Origin: Streptococcus sp. D7B5
GTDB lineage: Bacteria; Bacillota; Bacilli; Lactobacillales; Streptococcaceae
Reading direction: 5' to 3'
DNA: 64,000 nucleotides
NCBI RefSeq assembly: GCF_029691405.1
Contig: NZ_CP121467.1
Location: 186,001 to 250,000, forward strand
The position numbers and the translations under genes are program-made. The notes beneath the pieces were generated by a model. It worked only from the letters and a program-made list of their open reading frames with translations, had not been told where the DNA came from and did not search any database. Positions 17,224 to 26,966 of the stretch are shown here, in pieces (position 1 is the first letter of the stretch; each line of letters starts with the position of its first letter).

Positions 17224-17252
17224 TTGCATTTTTTTTGAAGATAGGTTATAAT
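17224..17252 (+). promoter_or_regulatory. tmRNA promoter
   Basis: TTGCAT (17224-17229), 17-bp spacer, TATAAT (17247-17252), about 14 bp before the mature 5' end of tmRNA. Confidence 0.75.
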
Positions 17253-17266
17253 AGTTCTAACATCCT

Positions 17267-17611
17267 GGGGTCGTTACGGATTCGACAGGCATTATGAGGC
17301 ATATTTTGCAACCCGTGTGGCGACGTAAACGCTCAGTTAAATATAACTGCAAAAAATAACACTTCTTACGCTCTAGCTGCCTAAAAACCAGCAGGCGTGA
17401 CCTGGTTTGGATTGCTCGTGTTCAATGACAGGTCTTATGATTAGCGAGATACGATCAAGCCTTGTCTAGTGGTTTGATAAGAGATTAATAGACTCGCAGT
17501 TCCTAGGCTTGAGTTATGTGTCGAGGGACTGTTAAAACAATACATAACCTATGGTTGTAGACAAATATGTTGGCAGGTGTTTGGACGTGGGTTCGACTCC
17601 CACCGGCTCCA
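17267..17611 (+). ncRNA. ssrA: Transfer-messenger RNA (ssrA)
   Basis: Rescues ribosomes stalled on mRNAs lacking a stop codon, with SmpB. The 5' GGGGTCGTTACGGATTCGAC and the 3' TTCGACTCCCACCGGCTCCA are the standard ends, and GGGGTCG pairs with CGGCTCC as the acceptor stem. The tag reading frame at 17349-17384 encodes AKNNTSYALAA and stop, the known streptococcal tag. CCA is encoded. No duplicated 3' end suggesting an integrated element was seen nearby. Confidence 0.97.
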
Positions 17612-17685
17612 TTATGAACAGGTATACAGTAGATTTTTTCCAAATTGTATCCTTTGTTGTATCCTATTTATTCTAGTGTGTTAGT

Positions 17686-17773
17686 GGAGAATTACTCAAG
17701 AGGCTGAAGAGGACGGTTTGCTAAATCGTTAGGTCGGGTAACTGGCGCGGGGGTTCGAATCCCCCATTCTCCG
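17686..17773 (+). tRNA. tRNA-Ser (anticodon GCU)
   Basis: 88-nt class-II tRNA with a long variable arm. Acceptor GGAGAAT pairs with ATTCTCC. Anticodon stem-loop ACGGT-TTGCTAA-ATCGT gives anticodon GCT (reads AGC/AGU). T-arm GGGGGTTCGAATCCCCC. CCA not encoded. Confidence 0.95.
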
Positions 17774-17810
17774 TTAGATAAACCCAGTGTTTTTCTAAAC
17801 AACTATCCTT

Positions 17811-17830
17811 GGAGGTGGTCTCCAAGAGTA
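17811..17830 (+). promoter_or_regulatory. Small hairpin downstream of tRNA-Ser
   Basis: CTTGGAG and CTCCAAG arms with a GTGGT loop, followed by AGTAAATTTT. Possibly a weak terminator for the tmRNA-tRNA transcript or part of the lipoprotein leader. Confidence 0.35.
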
Positions 17831-17852
17831 AATTTTCATAAAGAGGTGAAAC

Positions 17853-18788
17853 ATGAAAAAGATCAAGTTACTAAGTATCTTAGCCCTTTCGACGGTTGTC
17901 TTGGGTGCATGTTCTGTATTTTCTAATCAGTCATCTGAAGCTTCTTCTGATAACAAGGAGAAAACGGAACAAGTTGAGAAGAAGGATGAAGCAGCGGAAG
18001 TTAAAGAGAAAGTTACAAAAGATGCTGAAATTCTCCTAGACTCTGTTCTCACTAGCGACTCTGCACGATTCAAGAAAATTTATGGCGACACTTATGAAAA
18101 ATGGACTGAGGCCGTATTTGCAGTTCAAACAAGTGAAAAAATCAAAGAAGAAGGTCTTTCACCTGCATCTACCTACTCAGTACAATGGCACAAAGATTTC
18201 CCTGTAGAAACTCCAGAAGAAACCATTTCAGGTTTCTTGAAGATGAGACGTAGATTATATCAAGATATCGGTTCTTACACTGTTAAAGACGTGAAGGTTG
18301 ATGAATCAGGAAATACAGCGACTGTTACTTTCAACTCTAAGAAGTTACACTCTAAAGGATTGGCTTCATCTACAAGGGAAGTTCTCACTACTCTTATTGG
18401 AGGTGTTGATAACCTAGGTAAATACAATCAAGCTGGTTCAAACGTTGACATCAAGCGTTACCAAACATTGGTTTCTTACTGGATTTTTGAGCATCTATTC
18501 AAGAAAGATTTCTCAACCTACAGTGACGTTGACCCTAACTTAGCTCATACACCTTTCACTACTGGTGATTTTGATACTGAAATCAAATTAACAAAGGATA
18601 AGGATGGAAACTGGCTGATTTCTCAAGAAGATTACCGTACTTTGGCGACAGAGTTGCTTGATGATACAGAAGGTTATGATAAAATTGTCCGTAAAAACTC
18701 AACCAAGTCTTCTGATAAATCTTCAGATAAATCCACTGATAAATCAACAGACAAATCTTCAGATAAAAAAGATAAAAGCAATATCTAA
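17853..18788 (+). CDS. Surface lipoprotein of unknown function
   Basis: 311 aa. Type-II signal peptide MKKIKLLSILALSTVVLGAC with lipobox L-G-A-C (C20). A charged linker (about 25-55) precedes a globular domain (about 55-285) of alpha/beta character resembling DUF5105-type lipoprotein domains: ILLDSVLTSDSARFKKIYG ... EETISGFLKMRRRLYQDIGSYTVKDVKVDESGNTATVTF. The last 35 residues are tandem S-S/T-D-K repeats, a hydrophilic tail. Good Shine-Dalgarno AAAGAGGTGAAAC. Own terminator follows. Attached to the outer membrane face; binding partner unknown. Confidence 0.8.
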   Translation: MKKIKLLSILALSTVVLGACSVFSNQSSEASSDNKEKTEQVEKKDEAAEVKEKVTKDAEILLDSVLTSDSARFKKIYGDTYEKWTEAVFAVQTSEKIKEEGLSPASTYSVQWHKDFPVETPEETISGFLKMRRRLYQDIGSYTVKDVKVDESGNTATVTFNSKKLHSKGLASSTREVLTTLIGGVDNLGKYNQAGSNVDIKRYQTLVSYWIFEHLFKKDFSTYSDVDPNLAHTPFTTGDFDTEIKLTKDKDGNWLISQEDYRTLATELLDDTEGYDKIVRKNSTKSSDKSSDKSTDKSTDKSSDKKDKSNI

Positions 18789-18804
18789 TCCTAAGATTTA
18801 AAAG

Positions 18805-18840
18805 AAAAACAAGTAGTCTTAATAAACTACTTGTTTTTTT
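18805..18840 (+). terminator. Lipoprotein gene terminator
   Basis: Arms AAAAACAAGTAGT and ACTACTTGTTTTT (18805-18817, 18826-18838) with continuing T. Confidence 0.88.
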
Positions 18841-18931
18841 ATGAATTAGGATAGGGAAGGATACAGAAAAATGTGATGTGATAGTTAGAGTAACTCAGCC
18901 TTTCATTTCTATATATTGTTCTTAGAACGAT

Positions 18932-18966
18932 AAAAAAACTGCATTGAGGTGCAGTTTTTCTTTTTT
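18932..18966 (-). terminator. tRNA-Ser(GGA) terminator
   Basis: AAAACTGCA and TGCAGTTTT arms with A and T runs on both sides, just 3' of the minus-strand tRNA. Confidence 0.8.
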
Positions 18967-18969
18967 CTA

Positions 18970-19057
18970 CGGAAGACATGGGATTCGAACCCACGCACGC
19001 TGTTACACGCCTACCGCGTTTCCAACACGGCCTCTTAAGCCTCTTGAGTAATCTTCC
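18970..19057 (-). tRNA. tRNA-Ser (anticodon GGA)
   Basis: 88-nt class-II tRNA on the minus strand. Acceptor GGAAGAT pairs with ATCTTCC-type 3' arm (GTCTTCC; one G·U). Anticodon loop TTGGAAA within CCGTG/CGCGG gives GGA (reads UCC/UCU). Long variable arm and T-arm GTGGGTTCGAATCCCAT. Likely promoter on the minus strand: TTGCAA (19096-19101), 17-bp spacer, TAGACT (19073-19078). Confidence 0.94.
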
Positions 19058-19158
19058 AATACTTACTCAAATAGTCTACCATAAAGCCACTTATCTTGCA
19101 ATAAAAATTTTGGAAATAAGAAAAATGATAGAATTTGAAAGAAAATGATAAAAAATGC

Positions 19159-19206
19159 TTGACTTTAGTAGAGAATGTGCTAGAATGAATAGTGTAAACG
19201 ATAACA
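19159..19206 (+). promoter_or_regulatory. fruRKA promoter with downstream cre site
   Basis: TTGACT (19159-19164), 16-bp spacer, TAGAAT (19181-19186). A cre-like TGTAAACGATAACA (19193-19206, one mismatch to consensus) follows the start of transcription, so CcpA would act as a roadblock. AGGAGGTGAT (19206-19215) is an unusually complete Shine-Dalgarno for fruR. Confidence 0.6.
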
Positions 19207-19218
19207 GGAGGTGATTTG

Positions 19219-19959
19219 GTGTTAAAAACTGAGCGGAAGCAACTGATTTTAGAGGAGTTAAATCAACATCATGTAGTTTCCCTAGAAAAATTGGTTAGTC
19301 TATTAGAAACATCAGAATCGACAGTACGAAGAGATTTGGACGAGTTGGAGGCGGAAAACAAACTTCGCCGTGTGCATGGTGGAGCAGAATTGCCCCACTC
19401 CTTGCAGGAAGAAGAAACCATCCAAGAAAAATCTGTCAAAAACCTTCAAGAGAAGAAGCTACTGGCTCAGAAAGCAGCCTCTCTTATTAAGGAACAAGAT
19501 GTTATCTTTATTGATGCTGGAACGACAACTGCTTTTTTAATCAAGGAATTGGTTAATAAGAATATCACAGTTGTGACCAACTCCATTCACCATGCGGTTC
19601 AGTTGGTTGAAAAACAGATTCCAACTGTCATGGTTGGAGGAAGTGTCAAGATGGCAACAGATGCATGTATCGGTGGTGTTGCTCTTAACCAAATCAATCA
19701 ATTGCACTTTGACCGTGCCTTTATTGGGATGAATGGTGTCGACGATGGTTATTATACGACTCCTGATATGGAGGAGGGAGCCGTTAAGCGTGCTATTTTA
19801 GAGAATGCCAAACAAACCTATGTCTTAGTGGATTCGTCTAAGATTGGACAAACTTGCTTTGCCAAGGTAGCACCACTTAAACGCGCTATTGTCATCACAA
19901 GTCAAGGGCATGAGCTCTTGCAGGCTATTAAGAAGAAAACGGAGGTAATAGAAGTATGA
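19219..19959 (+). CDS. fruR: DeoR-family fructose operon repressor
   Basis: 246 aa. The GTG at 19219 sits 7 nt after AGGAGG and is preferred over the TTG at 19216. N-terminal helix-turn-helix LEELNQHHVVSLEKLVSLLETSESTVRRDLDELE (about 13-45), then the DeoR effector domain (DVIFIDAGTTTAFLIKELV, TNSIHHAVQL, GMNGVDDGYYTTPDMEEGAVKRAIL), which senses fructose 1-phosphate in this group. Its stop overlaps the fruK start by 4 bp. Confidence 0.92.
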   Translation: MLKTERKQLILEELNQHHVVSLEKLVSLLETSESTVRRDLDELEAENKLRRVHGGAELPHSLQEEETIQEKSVKNLQEKKLLAQKAASLIKEQDVIFIDAGTTTAFLIKELVNKNITVVTNSIHHAVQLVEKQIPTVMVGGSVKMATDACIGGVALNQINQLHFDRAFIGMNGVDDGYYTTPDMEEGAVKRAILENAKQTYVLVDSSKIGQTCFAKVAPLKRAIVITSQGHELLQAIKKKTEVIEV

Positions 19960-20867
19960 TTTATACAGTCACACTCAATCCATCCATTGACTATATCGTG
20001 CGCTTGGACCAAGTTCAAGTCGGTAGTGTCAATCGTATGGACAGTGATGATAAGTTTGCTGGTGGGAAAGGAATCAATGTCAGCCGTGTTTTGAAGCGCT
20101 TGGGTATTCCAAATACTGCGACTGGATTTATCGGAGGTTTTACTGGTAAATTTATCACAGATACCCTTACAGAGGAAGAAATCGAAACTCGTTTTGTCCA
20201 AGTAGCAGAAGATACTCGCATCAATGTCAAGATTAAAGCAGACCAAGAAACAGAAATCAACGGGACTGGTCCAAATGTGGAACCGGCTCAGTTAGAAGAA
20301 TTGAAAGCTATTTTGTCTAGTCTGACAGCAGATGATACGGTTGTGTTTGCAGGTTCGAGTGCTAAGAACCTAGGCAATGTTATCTATAAAGATTTGATTG
20401 CCTTGACACGCCAGACTGGTGCGCAAGTGGTTTGTGATTTTGAAGGACAGACCTTAATTGATAGTTTGGACTACCAGCCACTTTTGGTTAAACCAAACAA
20501 TCACGAGCTTGGAGCTATCTTTGGAGTGAAACTCGAAAGTTTAGATGAAATCGAGAACTATGCTCGTGAGTTACTAGCTAAAGGTGCACAAAACGTTATC
20601 ATCTCTATGGCTGGCGACGGTGCTCTTCTTGTCACATCTGAGGGAGCTTACTTCGCTAAACCTATCAAGGGAACAGTCAAAAATTCAGTCGGGGCTGGTG
20701 ACTCTATGGTTGCTGGATTTACCGGTGAATTTGTCAAATCAAAAGACGCAGTAGAAGCCTTCAAATGGGGAGTGGCTTGTGGAACAGCAACTACCTTCTC
20801 GGATGACTTGGCAACAGCGGAATTTATTAAAGAAACATATGAAAAAGTTGAGGTAGAAAAACGATGA
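19956..20867 (+). CDS. fruK: 1-phosphofructokinase
   Basis: 303 aa PfkB-family kinase converting fructose 1-phosphate to fructose 1,6-bisphosphate. MIYTVTLNPSIDYIV at the start is typical of 1-PFK. Substrate motif GGKGINVSRVLKRLG (about 37-51). ATP/catalytic motif VGAGDSMVAGF (about 245-255, with the base Asp). Overlaps fruR and fruA by 4 bp each. Confidence 0.95.
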   Translation: MIYTVTLNPSIDYIVRLDQVQVGSVNRMDSDDKFAGGKGINVSRVLKRLGIPNTATGFIGGFTGKFITDTLTEEEIETRFVQVAEDTRINVKIKADQETEINGTGPNVEPAQLEELKAILSSLTADDTVVFAGSSAKNLGNVIYKDLIALTRQTGAQVVCDFEGQTLIDSLDYQPLLVKPNNHELGAIFGVKLESLDEIENYARELLAKGAQNVIISMAGDGALLVTSEGAYFAKPIKGTVKNSVGAGDSMVAGFTGEFVKSKDAVEAFKWGVACGTATTFSDDLATAEFIKETYEKVEVEKR

Positions 20868-22816
20868 AAATTCAAGACCTATTGAGAAAAGATGTCATGT
20901 TGCTGGATTTACAGGCAACAGAAAAGACAGCTGTCATCGAAGAGATGATTAAAAGTTTGGTAGATCACGGTTATGTGACGGATTTTGAAACCTTTAAAGA
21001 AGGAATCTTAGCGCGTGAAGCTCTCACTTCCACTGGTTTGGGTGACGGAATTGCTATGCCTCACAGCAAGAACTCTGCTGTCAAAGAAGCAACGGTTCTC
21101 TTTGCTAAGTCAAACAAGGGTGTTGACTACGAAAGCTTGGATGGGCAACCAACAGACCTCTTCTTCATGATTGCAGCTCCAGAAGGTGCCAATGATACTC
21201 ACTTGGCAGCCTTGGCAGAATTGTCTCAATACTTGATGAAAGACGGTTTTGCTGACAAACTTCGTCAAGTAACATCAGCTGATCAAGTTATTGAACTTTT
21301 TGACCAAGCTTCAGAAAAAGCTGAGGAACCTGTTCAAGCACCTGCTAATGACTCTGGCGACTTTATCGTAGCTGTTACAGCTTGTACGACAGGTATTGCC
21401 CACACTTACATGGCTCAAGAAGCCCTTCAAAAAGTGGCTGCTGAATTGGGTGTTGGTATCAAGGTTGAAACCAATGGTGCAAGCGGAGTCGGCAACCAAC
21501 TAACTGCAGAGGACATCCGCAATGCTAAAGCTGTTATCATCGCAGCAGACAAAGCTGTTGAGATGGATCGTTTCGATGGCAAACCATTGGTTAATCGTCC
21601 AGTTGCAGACGGTATCCGTAAGACAGAAGAATTGATCAACTTGGCTCTTTCAGGAGATGCTGAAGTTTACCGTGCTGCTAATGGAGCAAAAGCTGCAACA
21701 GCATCTAATGAAAAACAAGGCCTTGGTGGTGCCTTCTACAAACACTTGATGAGTGGTGTATCTCAAATGTTGCCATTCGTTATCGGTGGTGGTATCATGA
21801 TTGCCCTCGCCTTCTTAATCGACGGAGCTTTTGGTGTGCCGCAAGATAGTCTTGGCAATCTCGGATCCTACCATGAGCTCGCTTCCATGTTCATGAAAAT
21901 CGGTGGGGCTGCCTTTGGCTTGATGCTTCCAGTCTTTGCAGGATATGTAGCCTACTCTATCGCTGAAAAACCAGGTTTGGTAGCTGGTTTCGTTGCTGGT
22001 GCTATTGCCAAAGAAGGTTTTGCCTTTGGTAAAATTCCTTATGCCGCAGGTGGTGAAGCAACTTCAACTCTTGCAGGTGTCTCATCTGGTTTCCTAGGTG
22101 CCCTTGTTGGTGGATTTATCGCAGGTGCCTTGGTTCTTGCTATCAAGAAATACGTTAAAGTTCCTCGTTCACTTGAAGGTGCTAAATCTATCCTTATCCT
22201 ACCGCTTTTCGGAACAATCTTGACAGGATTTGTTATGTTGGCTGTCAATATTCCAATGGCAGCAATCAACACTGCTATGAATGACTTCCTAGGTGGTCTT
22301 GGAGGAGGTTCAGCTGTCCTTCTTGGTATCGTTCTTGGAGGCATGATGGCTGTTGATATGGGTGGGCCAGTTAATAAAGCGGCTTATGTCTTTGGTACTG
22401 GTACGCTTGCAGCGACTGTTTCTTCAGGTGGTTCTGTAGCAATGGCAGCAGTTATGGCTGGCGGAATGGTGCCACCACTTGCCATCTTTGTCGCAACCCT
22501 TCTTTTCAAAGATAAATTTACCAAAGAAGAACGCAACTCTGGTTTGACAAACATCATCATGGGCTTGTCATTTATCACTGAGGGAGCGATTCCATTTGGT
22601 GCCGCTGACCCAGCTCGTGCGATTCCAAGCTTCATCCTTGGTTCAGCAGTAGCGGGCGGACTCGTTGGTCTTGCAGGTATTAAACTCATGGCGCCCCACG
22701 GAGGAATCTTCGTCATCGCTCTTACTTCAAATGCCCTTCTCTACCTTGCCTTTGTCTTGGTTGGCGCAATTGTAAGTGGTGTGGTTTATGGCTACCTACG
22801 CAAACCACAAGCATAA
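20864..22816 (+). CDS. fruA: PTS fructose transporter subunit IIABC
   Basis: 650 aa, domain order A-B-C. IIA (1 to about 150): phosphorylated His in [15 protein letters not shown] (about 165-265): Cys in [22 protein letters not shown] (about 285-645): multiple membrane segments with [37 protein letters not shown] and [17 protein letters not shown]. Imports and phosphorylates fructose to the 1-phosphate used by FruK. Terminator follows at 22832. Confidence 0.96.
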   Translation: MKIQDLLRKDVMLLDLQATEKTAVIEEMIKSLVDHGYVTDFETFKEGILAREALTSTGLGDGIAMPHSKNSAVKEATVLFAKSNKGVDYESLDGQPTDLFFMIAAPEGANDTHLAALAELSQYLMKDGFADKLRQVTSADQVIELFDQASEKAEEPVQAPANDSGDFIVAVTACTTGIAHTYMAQEALQKVAAELGVGIKVETNGASGVGNQLTAEDIRNAKAVIIAADKAVEMDRFDGKPLVNRPVADGIRKTEELINLALSGDAEVYRAANGAKAATASNEKQGLGGAFYKHLMSGVSQMLPFVIGGGIMIALAFLIDGAFGVPQDSLGNLGSYHELASMFMKIGGAAFGLMLPVFAGYVAYSIAEKPGLVAGFVAGAIAKEGFAFGKIPYAAGGEATSTLAGVSSGFLGALVGGFIAGALVLAIKKYVKVPRSLEGAKSILILPLFGTILTGFVMLAVNIPMAAINTAMNDFLGGLGGGSAVLLGIVLGGMMAVDMGGPVNKAAYVFGTGTLAATVSSGGSVAMAAVMAGGMVPPLAIFVATLLFKDKFTKEERNSGLTNIIMGLSFITEGAIPFGAADPARAIPSFILGSAVAGGLVGLAGIKLMAPHGGIFVIALTSNALLYLAFVLVGAIVSGVVYGYLRKPQA

Positions 22817-22831
22817 AAAGTATTAGAATAG

Positions 22832-22863
22832 AAAGATTGTTACCATTTGGTGCAATCTTTTTC
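22832..22863 (+). terminator. fru operon terminator
   Basis: AAAGATTG and CAATCTTT arms with a 13-nt loop and T-tract. Confidence 0.75.
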
Positions 22864-22867
22864 TCTA

Positions 22868-22902
22868 TTCGAAATGGCTGTGAAATATGGTATAATAAAA
22901 GA
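22868..22902 (+). promoter_or_regulatory. ftsK extended -10 promoter, leaderless
   Basis: TTCGAA (22868-22873), 17-bp spacer, TATAAT (22891-22896) preceded by TGG. Six bases, AAAAGA, then the ATG at 22903, so the expected transcription start is the start codon itself. Confidence 0.55.
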
Positions 22903-25209
22903 ATGGCAAACAAGAATACTACAAAAACAAGACGGAGACCGTCTAAAGCAGAACTCGAAAGAAAACAGGCTATCCAGAGGATGTTGATTTCCTTAGGAAT
23001 TGCCTTATTGTTGATTATTGCAGCCCTCAAACTCGGCGCGGCAGGTGTCACGCTTTACAATCTCATTCGACTGGTTGTCGGAAGTTTGGCCTATGTGGCC
23101 ATTGGTGGCCTCCTCATCTATCTTTTTCTTTTTAAATGGATTCGCAAGCAAGAGGGACTTCTGTCAGGATTTCTTTGTATCTTCGCTGGCTTGCTCTTGA
23201 TTTTTGAGGCCTACTTGGTATGGAAATATGGCTTGGAGCAATCAGTTCTAAAAGGGACCCTGTCTCAAGTTATGACGGACCTGACTGGTATGCGAGTGAC
23301 TAGCTTCGCTGGTGGAGGCTTGCTTGGTGTTGGACTCTATATCCCCATATCCTTTCTTTTCTCAAATATCGGATCGTACTTTATTGGAGTTCTCTTGATT
23401 CTAGTTGGGGCACTCTTGGTTAGTCCCTGGTCTATTTATGATGTTGCTGCCTTTATTGGAGCTCAGTTTAGATCCTTCATGGAAAAACAGGAACAGAGAA
23501 AACAGGAACGCTTCATCAAGAGAGAAGAAGAGAAGGCTCGTCAAGAAGCTGAAGAAGCAGCCAGAATTCAGAGAGAACAAGAAGAACAGGATGCGCTGCC
23601 GCTTCCTCCTGTAGATCCTGAAACGGGAGAAATCTTATCTGAAGTACCAGACTACGATTTCCCACCAATTCCTGAGGAAGAGTGGATCGAACCAGAGATT
23701 ATCCTCCCTCAAACTGATTTTGACGTTCCAGATGTGGAAGAAGATTTTGAGGATGAAGAGGTTCAGGTTGATTTTTCTGCCAAGGAAGCCCTCGAATACA
23801 AGCTACCAAGCTTGCAACTCTTTGCACCAGATAAACCCAAAGATCAGTCCAAGGAAAAGAAGATTGTTCGAGAAAATATCAAAATCCTAGAAGAAACCTT
23901 TGCTAGCTTTGGTATCAAGGTGACGGTAGAACGGGCTGAAATTGGGCCATCAGTTACCAAGTATGAAGTCAAGCCTGCAGTCGGTGTACGGGTTAACCGC
24001 ATTTCCAATCTGGCAGACGACTTAGCGCTGGCTCTGGCGGCCAAGGATGTTCGGATTGAGGCTCCGATCCCTGGTAAATCCTTAGTCGGAATTGAAGTAC
24101 CCAACTCTGAGATTGCGACCGTTTCCTTCCGTGAACTCTGGGAACAGTCTCAAACTAAACCAGAAAATCTCCTCGAAATTCCTCTAGGTAAGGCTGTCAA
24201 TGGAACTGCTCGCACCTTTGACCTTTCCAAGATGCCCCACCTACTCGTTGCAGGTTCGACGGGATCAGGGAAGTCAGTCGCAGTTAACGGTATTATTGCC
24301 AGCATTCTGATGAAAGCAAGACCAGATCAGGTCAAGTTTATGATGGTGGATCCAAAGATGGTTGAGTTATCCGTTTACAATGACATTCCTCACCTCTTGA
24401 TTCCAGTTGTGACCAATCCACGCAAGGCCAGCAAGGCTCTGCAAAAGGTTGTGGATGAGATGGAAAACCGTTATGAACTCTTCGCTAAGGTTGGTGTGCG
24501 AAATATCGCTGGTTACAATGCCAAGGTCGAGGAATATAATAGCCAATCTGAGTACAAACAAGTACCCCTGCCTTTGATTGTTGTCATTGTAGATGAGTTG
24601 GCAGACCTCATGATGGTGGCTAGCAAGGAAGTAGAAGATGCCATCATTCGTCTCGGACAGAAGGCGCGTGCTGCAGGGATTCACATGATTCTCGCAACGC
24701 AACGTCCATCGGTTGATGTTATCTCTGGTCTTATCAAGGCCAATGTCCCATCTCGTGTGGCTTTTGCAGTTTCATCAGGTACAGATTCACGAACCATCTT
24801 GGATGAGAATGGGGCTGAAAAACTGCTTGGTCGAGGAGACATGCTCTTTAAACCAATCGATGAAAATCACCCAGTCCGTCTGCAAGGATCCTTTATCTCA
24901 GATGATGATGTCGAACGTATCGTAAACTTCATCAAGGCTCAGGCGGATGCGGACTACGATGAGAGTTTTGACCCAGGTGAGGTTTCTGAAAATGAAGGAG
25001 AATTTTCAGATGGTGAAGCTGGCGGCGATCCGCTTTTTGAAGAAGCTAAGGCTCTGGTTATCGAAACGCAGAAAGCCAGTGCTTCGATGATTCAGCGTCG
25101 TTTGTCGGTTGGATTTAACCGTGCGACCCGCCTTATGGAAGAACTCGAAATGGCAGGTGTCATCGGTCCAGCTGAGGGAACCAAACCACGAAAAGTATTG
25201 CAACAATAA
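22903..25209 (+). CDS. ftsK: DNA translocase FtsK/SpoIIIE
   Basis: 768 aa from [22 protein letters not shown]. The longer frame from 22837 is rejected because it begins inside the fruA terminator and upstream of the promoter. N-terminal membrane domain with about four segments (residues 30-195), acidic Glu/Pro-rich linker (about 205-310), alpha/beta motor with Walker [13 protein letters not shown] (about 448-459) and Walker [36 protein letters not shown], and a C-terminal gamma winged helix ([26 protein letters not shown]) that reads polar DNA sequences. Pumps chromosome termini through the septum. Confidence 0.96.
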   Translation: MANKNTTKTRRRPSKAELERKQAIQRMLISLGIALLLIIAALKLGAAGVTLYNLIRLVVGSLAYVAIGGLLIYLFLFKWIRKQEGLLSGFLCIFAGLLLIFEAYLVWKYGLEQSVLKGTLSQVMTDLTGMRVTSFAGGGLLGVGLYIPISFLFSNIGSYFIGVLLILVGALLVSPWSIYDVAAFIGAQFRSFMEKQEQRKQERFIKREEEKARQEAEEAARIQREQEEQDALPLPPVDPETGEILSEVPDYDFPPIPEEEWIEPEIILPQTDFDVPDVEEDFEDEEVQVDFSAKEALEYKLPSLQLFAPDKPKDQSKEKKIVRENIKILEETFASFGIKVTVERAEIGPSVTKYEVKPAVGVRVNRISNLADDLALALAAKDVRIEAPIPGKSLVGIEVPNSEIATVSFRELWEQSQTKPENLLEIPLGKAVNGTARTFDLSKMPHLLVAGSTGSGKSVAVNGIIASILMKARPDQVKFMMVDPKMVELSVYNDIPHLLIPVVTNPRKASKALQKVVDEMENRYELFAKVGVRNIAGYNAKVEEYNSQSEYKQVPLPLIVVIVDELADLMMVASKEVEDAIIRLGQKARAAGIHMILATQRPSVDVISGLIKANVPSRVAFAVSSGTDSRTILDENGAEKLLGRGDMLFKPIDENHPVRLQGSFISDDDVERIVNFIKAQADADYDESFDPGEVSENEGEFSDGEAGGDPLFEEAKALVIETQKASASMIQRRLSVGFNRATRLMEELEMAGVIGPAEGTKPRKVLQQ

Positions 25210-25246
25210 AAAATAGCTTCTTTCCAAAGCTGGAAGGAAGCTATTT
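25208..25246. terminator. Bidirectional terminator ftsK / DUF6556-like gene
   Basis: Arms AAATAGCTTCTTTCC and GGAAGGAAGCTATTT around a 6-nt loop, flanked by A and T. Confidence 0.88.
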
Positions 25247-25252
25247 TAGTAG

Positions 25253-25678
25253 TTATTGATTGCTTTTGTTTTCGGAACTAGTCGTTTTGGACGAGTTTCC
25301 ACTATCAGTTGTTTCTTTTGTTGAGGAAGGTGTAGAAGAATCCTGAGTTGTTGTTTTCTTCTCTTCTTTTTGCTCTTCCTTTTTATTGGATTGAGGAGTT
25401 TCTTCCTGAGAGGTATTTTCTTTAGTAGAAGTGTTGTCCTTGTTAGGAGTAGTATTCTCCTGAGGGGCTTCTTTTTGAATTTCCTTGACAACAGTTGTTT
25501 GGGTTGTCGTCGGTTCTTTTTTGTTGTTTTTGTTATTATCCATGGCGTTCATGATGGTGATAGTAGCGGTGATGAGGCCAAGGATACTACCGATGGTAGC
25601 AATCGTTTTTTGAAAGACAGTAAATCCCTTTTTGATGTGTTCTGTTTTTGGTTTTGAAGTTCTATGATAGTTAGACAT
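25253..25678 (-). CDS. Single-pass membrane protein with Ser/Thr/Glu-rich tail (DUF6556-like)
   Basis: 141 aa. A basic N-terminus (MSNYHRTSKPKTEHIKKG) precedes one membrane helix (about 20-45, FQKTIATIGSILGLITATITIMNAM). About 95 residues of low-complexity Lys/Glu/Thr/Ser/Asn follow, ending NKSNQ. No catalytic motif. Likely membrane-anchored with a disordered tail. I believe it belongs to a streptococcal family labelled DUF6556, but that name is from memory. Its role is unknown; convergent with ftsK. Confidence 0.6.
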   Translation of the reverse strand: MSNYHRTSKPKTEHIKKGFTVFQKTIATIGSILGLITATITIMNAMDNNKNNKKEPTTTQTTVVKEIQKEAPQENTTPNKDNTSTKENTSQEETPQSNKKEEQKEEKKTTTQDSSTPSSTKETTDSGNSSKTTSSENKSNQ

Positions 25679-25815
25679 GATACTCTCCTTTTATTATGAT
25701 TTATTATACCTCATTTCTTTAAAAAAATCTTAAAAAAAGAGGACTTGCCCTTTCTTGTCGCAAGCTTCGTTTCATGATACAATAGAAGAAGTGATTTTAG
25801 AAAGCGTGAGAAAAC

Positions 25816-26958
25816 ATGATCTACTTTGATAATTCGGCGACAACCAAGCCTTATCCTGAAGCACTTGAAACTTACATGCAGGTCGCTTCAAAAATTGTAG
25901 GAAATCCATCCAGTCTCCATCGTTTGGGAGACCAGGCAACACGAATTTTAGATGCTTCCCGGCAGCAAATTGCAGATTTGATTGGCAAGAAGAGTGATGA
26001 AATCTTCTTTACTTCTGGAGGAACAGAAGGGGATAACTGGGTCATCAAAGGTGTGGCCTTTGAAAAAGCCCAGTTTGGCAAGCACATCATCGTATCAGCC
26101 ATTGAACATCCAGCAGTCAAGGAATCAGCCCTCTGGCTGAAAGGTCAAGGTTTTGAGGTGGATTTTGCTCCAGTTGATAGCAGAGGGTTTGTGGATGTTG
26201 AGGCTCTAGGAGCTTTGATACGACCTGATACGACCCTCGTCTCCATTATGGCGGTAAACAACGAAATTGGGTCTATTCAACCTATTGAGGCCATCTCAAA
26301 ACTGTTGGCAGACAAGCCAACTATTTCCTTCCACGTTGATGCAGTTCAGGCACTCGCTAAGATTCCGACTGAAAAATATCTGACAGATCGTGTAGATTTT
26401 GCGACCTTCTCAAGTCATAAATTTCATGGTGTCAGAGGTGTTGGATTTGTCTATATCAAGTCTGGTAAGAGGATCATGCCTCTTTTAACTGGTGGTGGTC
26501 AAGAGGGAGACTATCGTTCGACAACTGAAAATGTGGCAGGGATTGCTGCAACAGCCAAAGCTCTCCGTTTGGCTATGGAAAATCTAGACTTATTTACTGC
26601 TAAGACAAGCCAGATGAAGGCAGTCATTCGTCAAGCCCTTCTGGATTATCCAGATATTTTTGTCTTTTCAGATGAGGAAGACTTTGCCCCTCATATCCTG
26701 ACTTTTGGGATTAAGGGTGTTCGTGGTGAAGTCATCGTTCACGCCTTTGAAGACTATGATATTTTCATTTCCACAACCTCTGCTTGTTCGTCCAAGGCAG
26801 GGAAACCTGCGGGGACCTTGATTGCCATGGGAGTGGACAAAGATAAGGCCCAGTCAGCTGTGCGTCTAAGCCTAGACTTGGAAAATGATATGAGTCAAGT
26901 CGAGCAGTTCTTGACCAAGCTAAAATTAATTTACAATCAAACTAGAAAAGTAAGATAG
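25816..26958 (+). CDS. Cysteine desulfurase (NifS/IscS-like)
   Basis: 380 aa PLP enzyme taking sulfur from cysteine. [18 protein letters not shown] start, [34 protein letters not shown], and PLP lysine in [17 protein letters not shown] (about K208). The active-site Cys lies in [18 protein letters not shown] (about 320-337). ThiI follows 8 bp later, so this enzyme probably supplies the persulfide sulfur for s4U in tRNA and thiamine; it is distinct from the SufS-type enzyme. Confidence 0.93.
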   Translation: MIYFDNSATTKPYPEALETYMQVASKIVGNPSSLHRLGDQATRILDASRQQIADLIGKKSDEIFFTSGGTEGDNWVIKGVAFEKAQFGKHIIVSAIEHPAVKESALWLKGQGFEVDFAPVDSRGFVDVEALGALIRPDTTLVSIMAVNNEIGSIQPIEAISKLLADKPTISFHVDAVQALAKIPTEKYLTDRVDFATFSSHKFHGVRGVGFVYIKSGKRIMPLLTGGGQEGDYRSTTENVAGIAATAKALRLAMENLDLFTAKTSQMKAVIRQALLDYPDIFVFSDEEDFAPHILTFGIKGVRGEVIVHAFEDYDIFISTTSACSSKAGKPAGTLIAMGVDKDKAQSAVRLSLDLENDMSQVEQFLTKLKLIYNQTRKVR

Positions 26959-26966
26959 GAGCATTT

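Noticed and set aside
17612..17685. Phage attachment scar between tmRNA and tRNA-Ser
   Set aside because: TTGTATCC is repeated twice there, but no copy of the tmRNA 3' end is seen elsewhere in the window.
22837..22902. Longer ftsK start giving 22 extra residues
   Set aside because: It begins in the fruA terminator and upstream of the ftsK -10 box.
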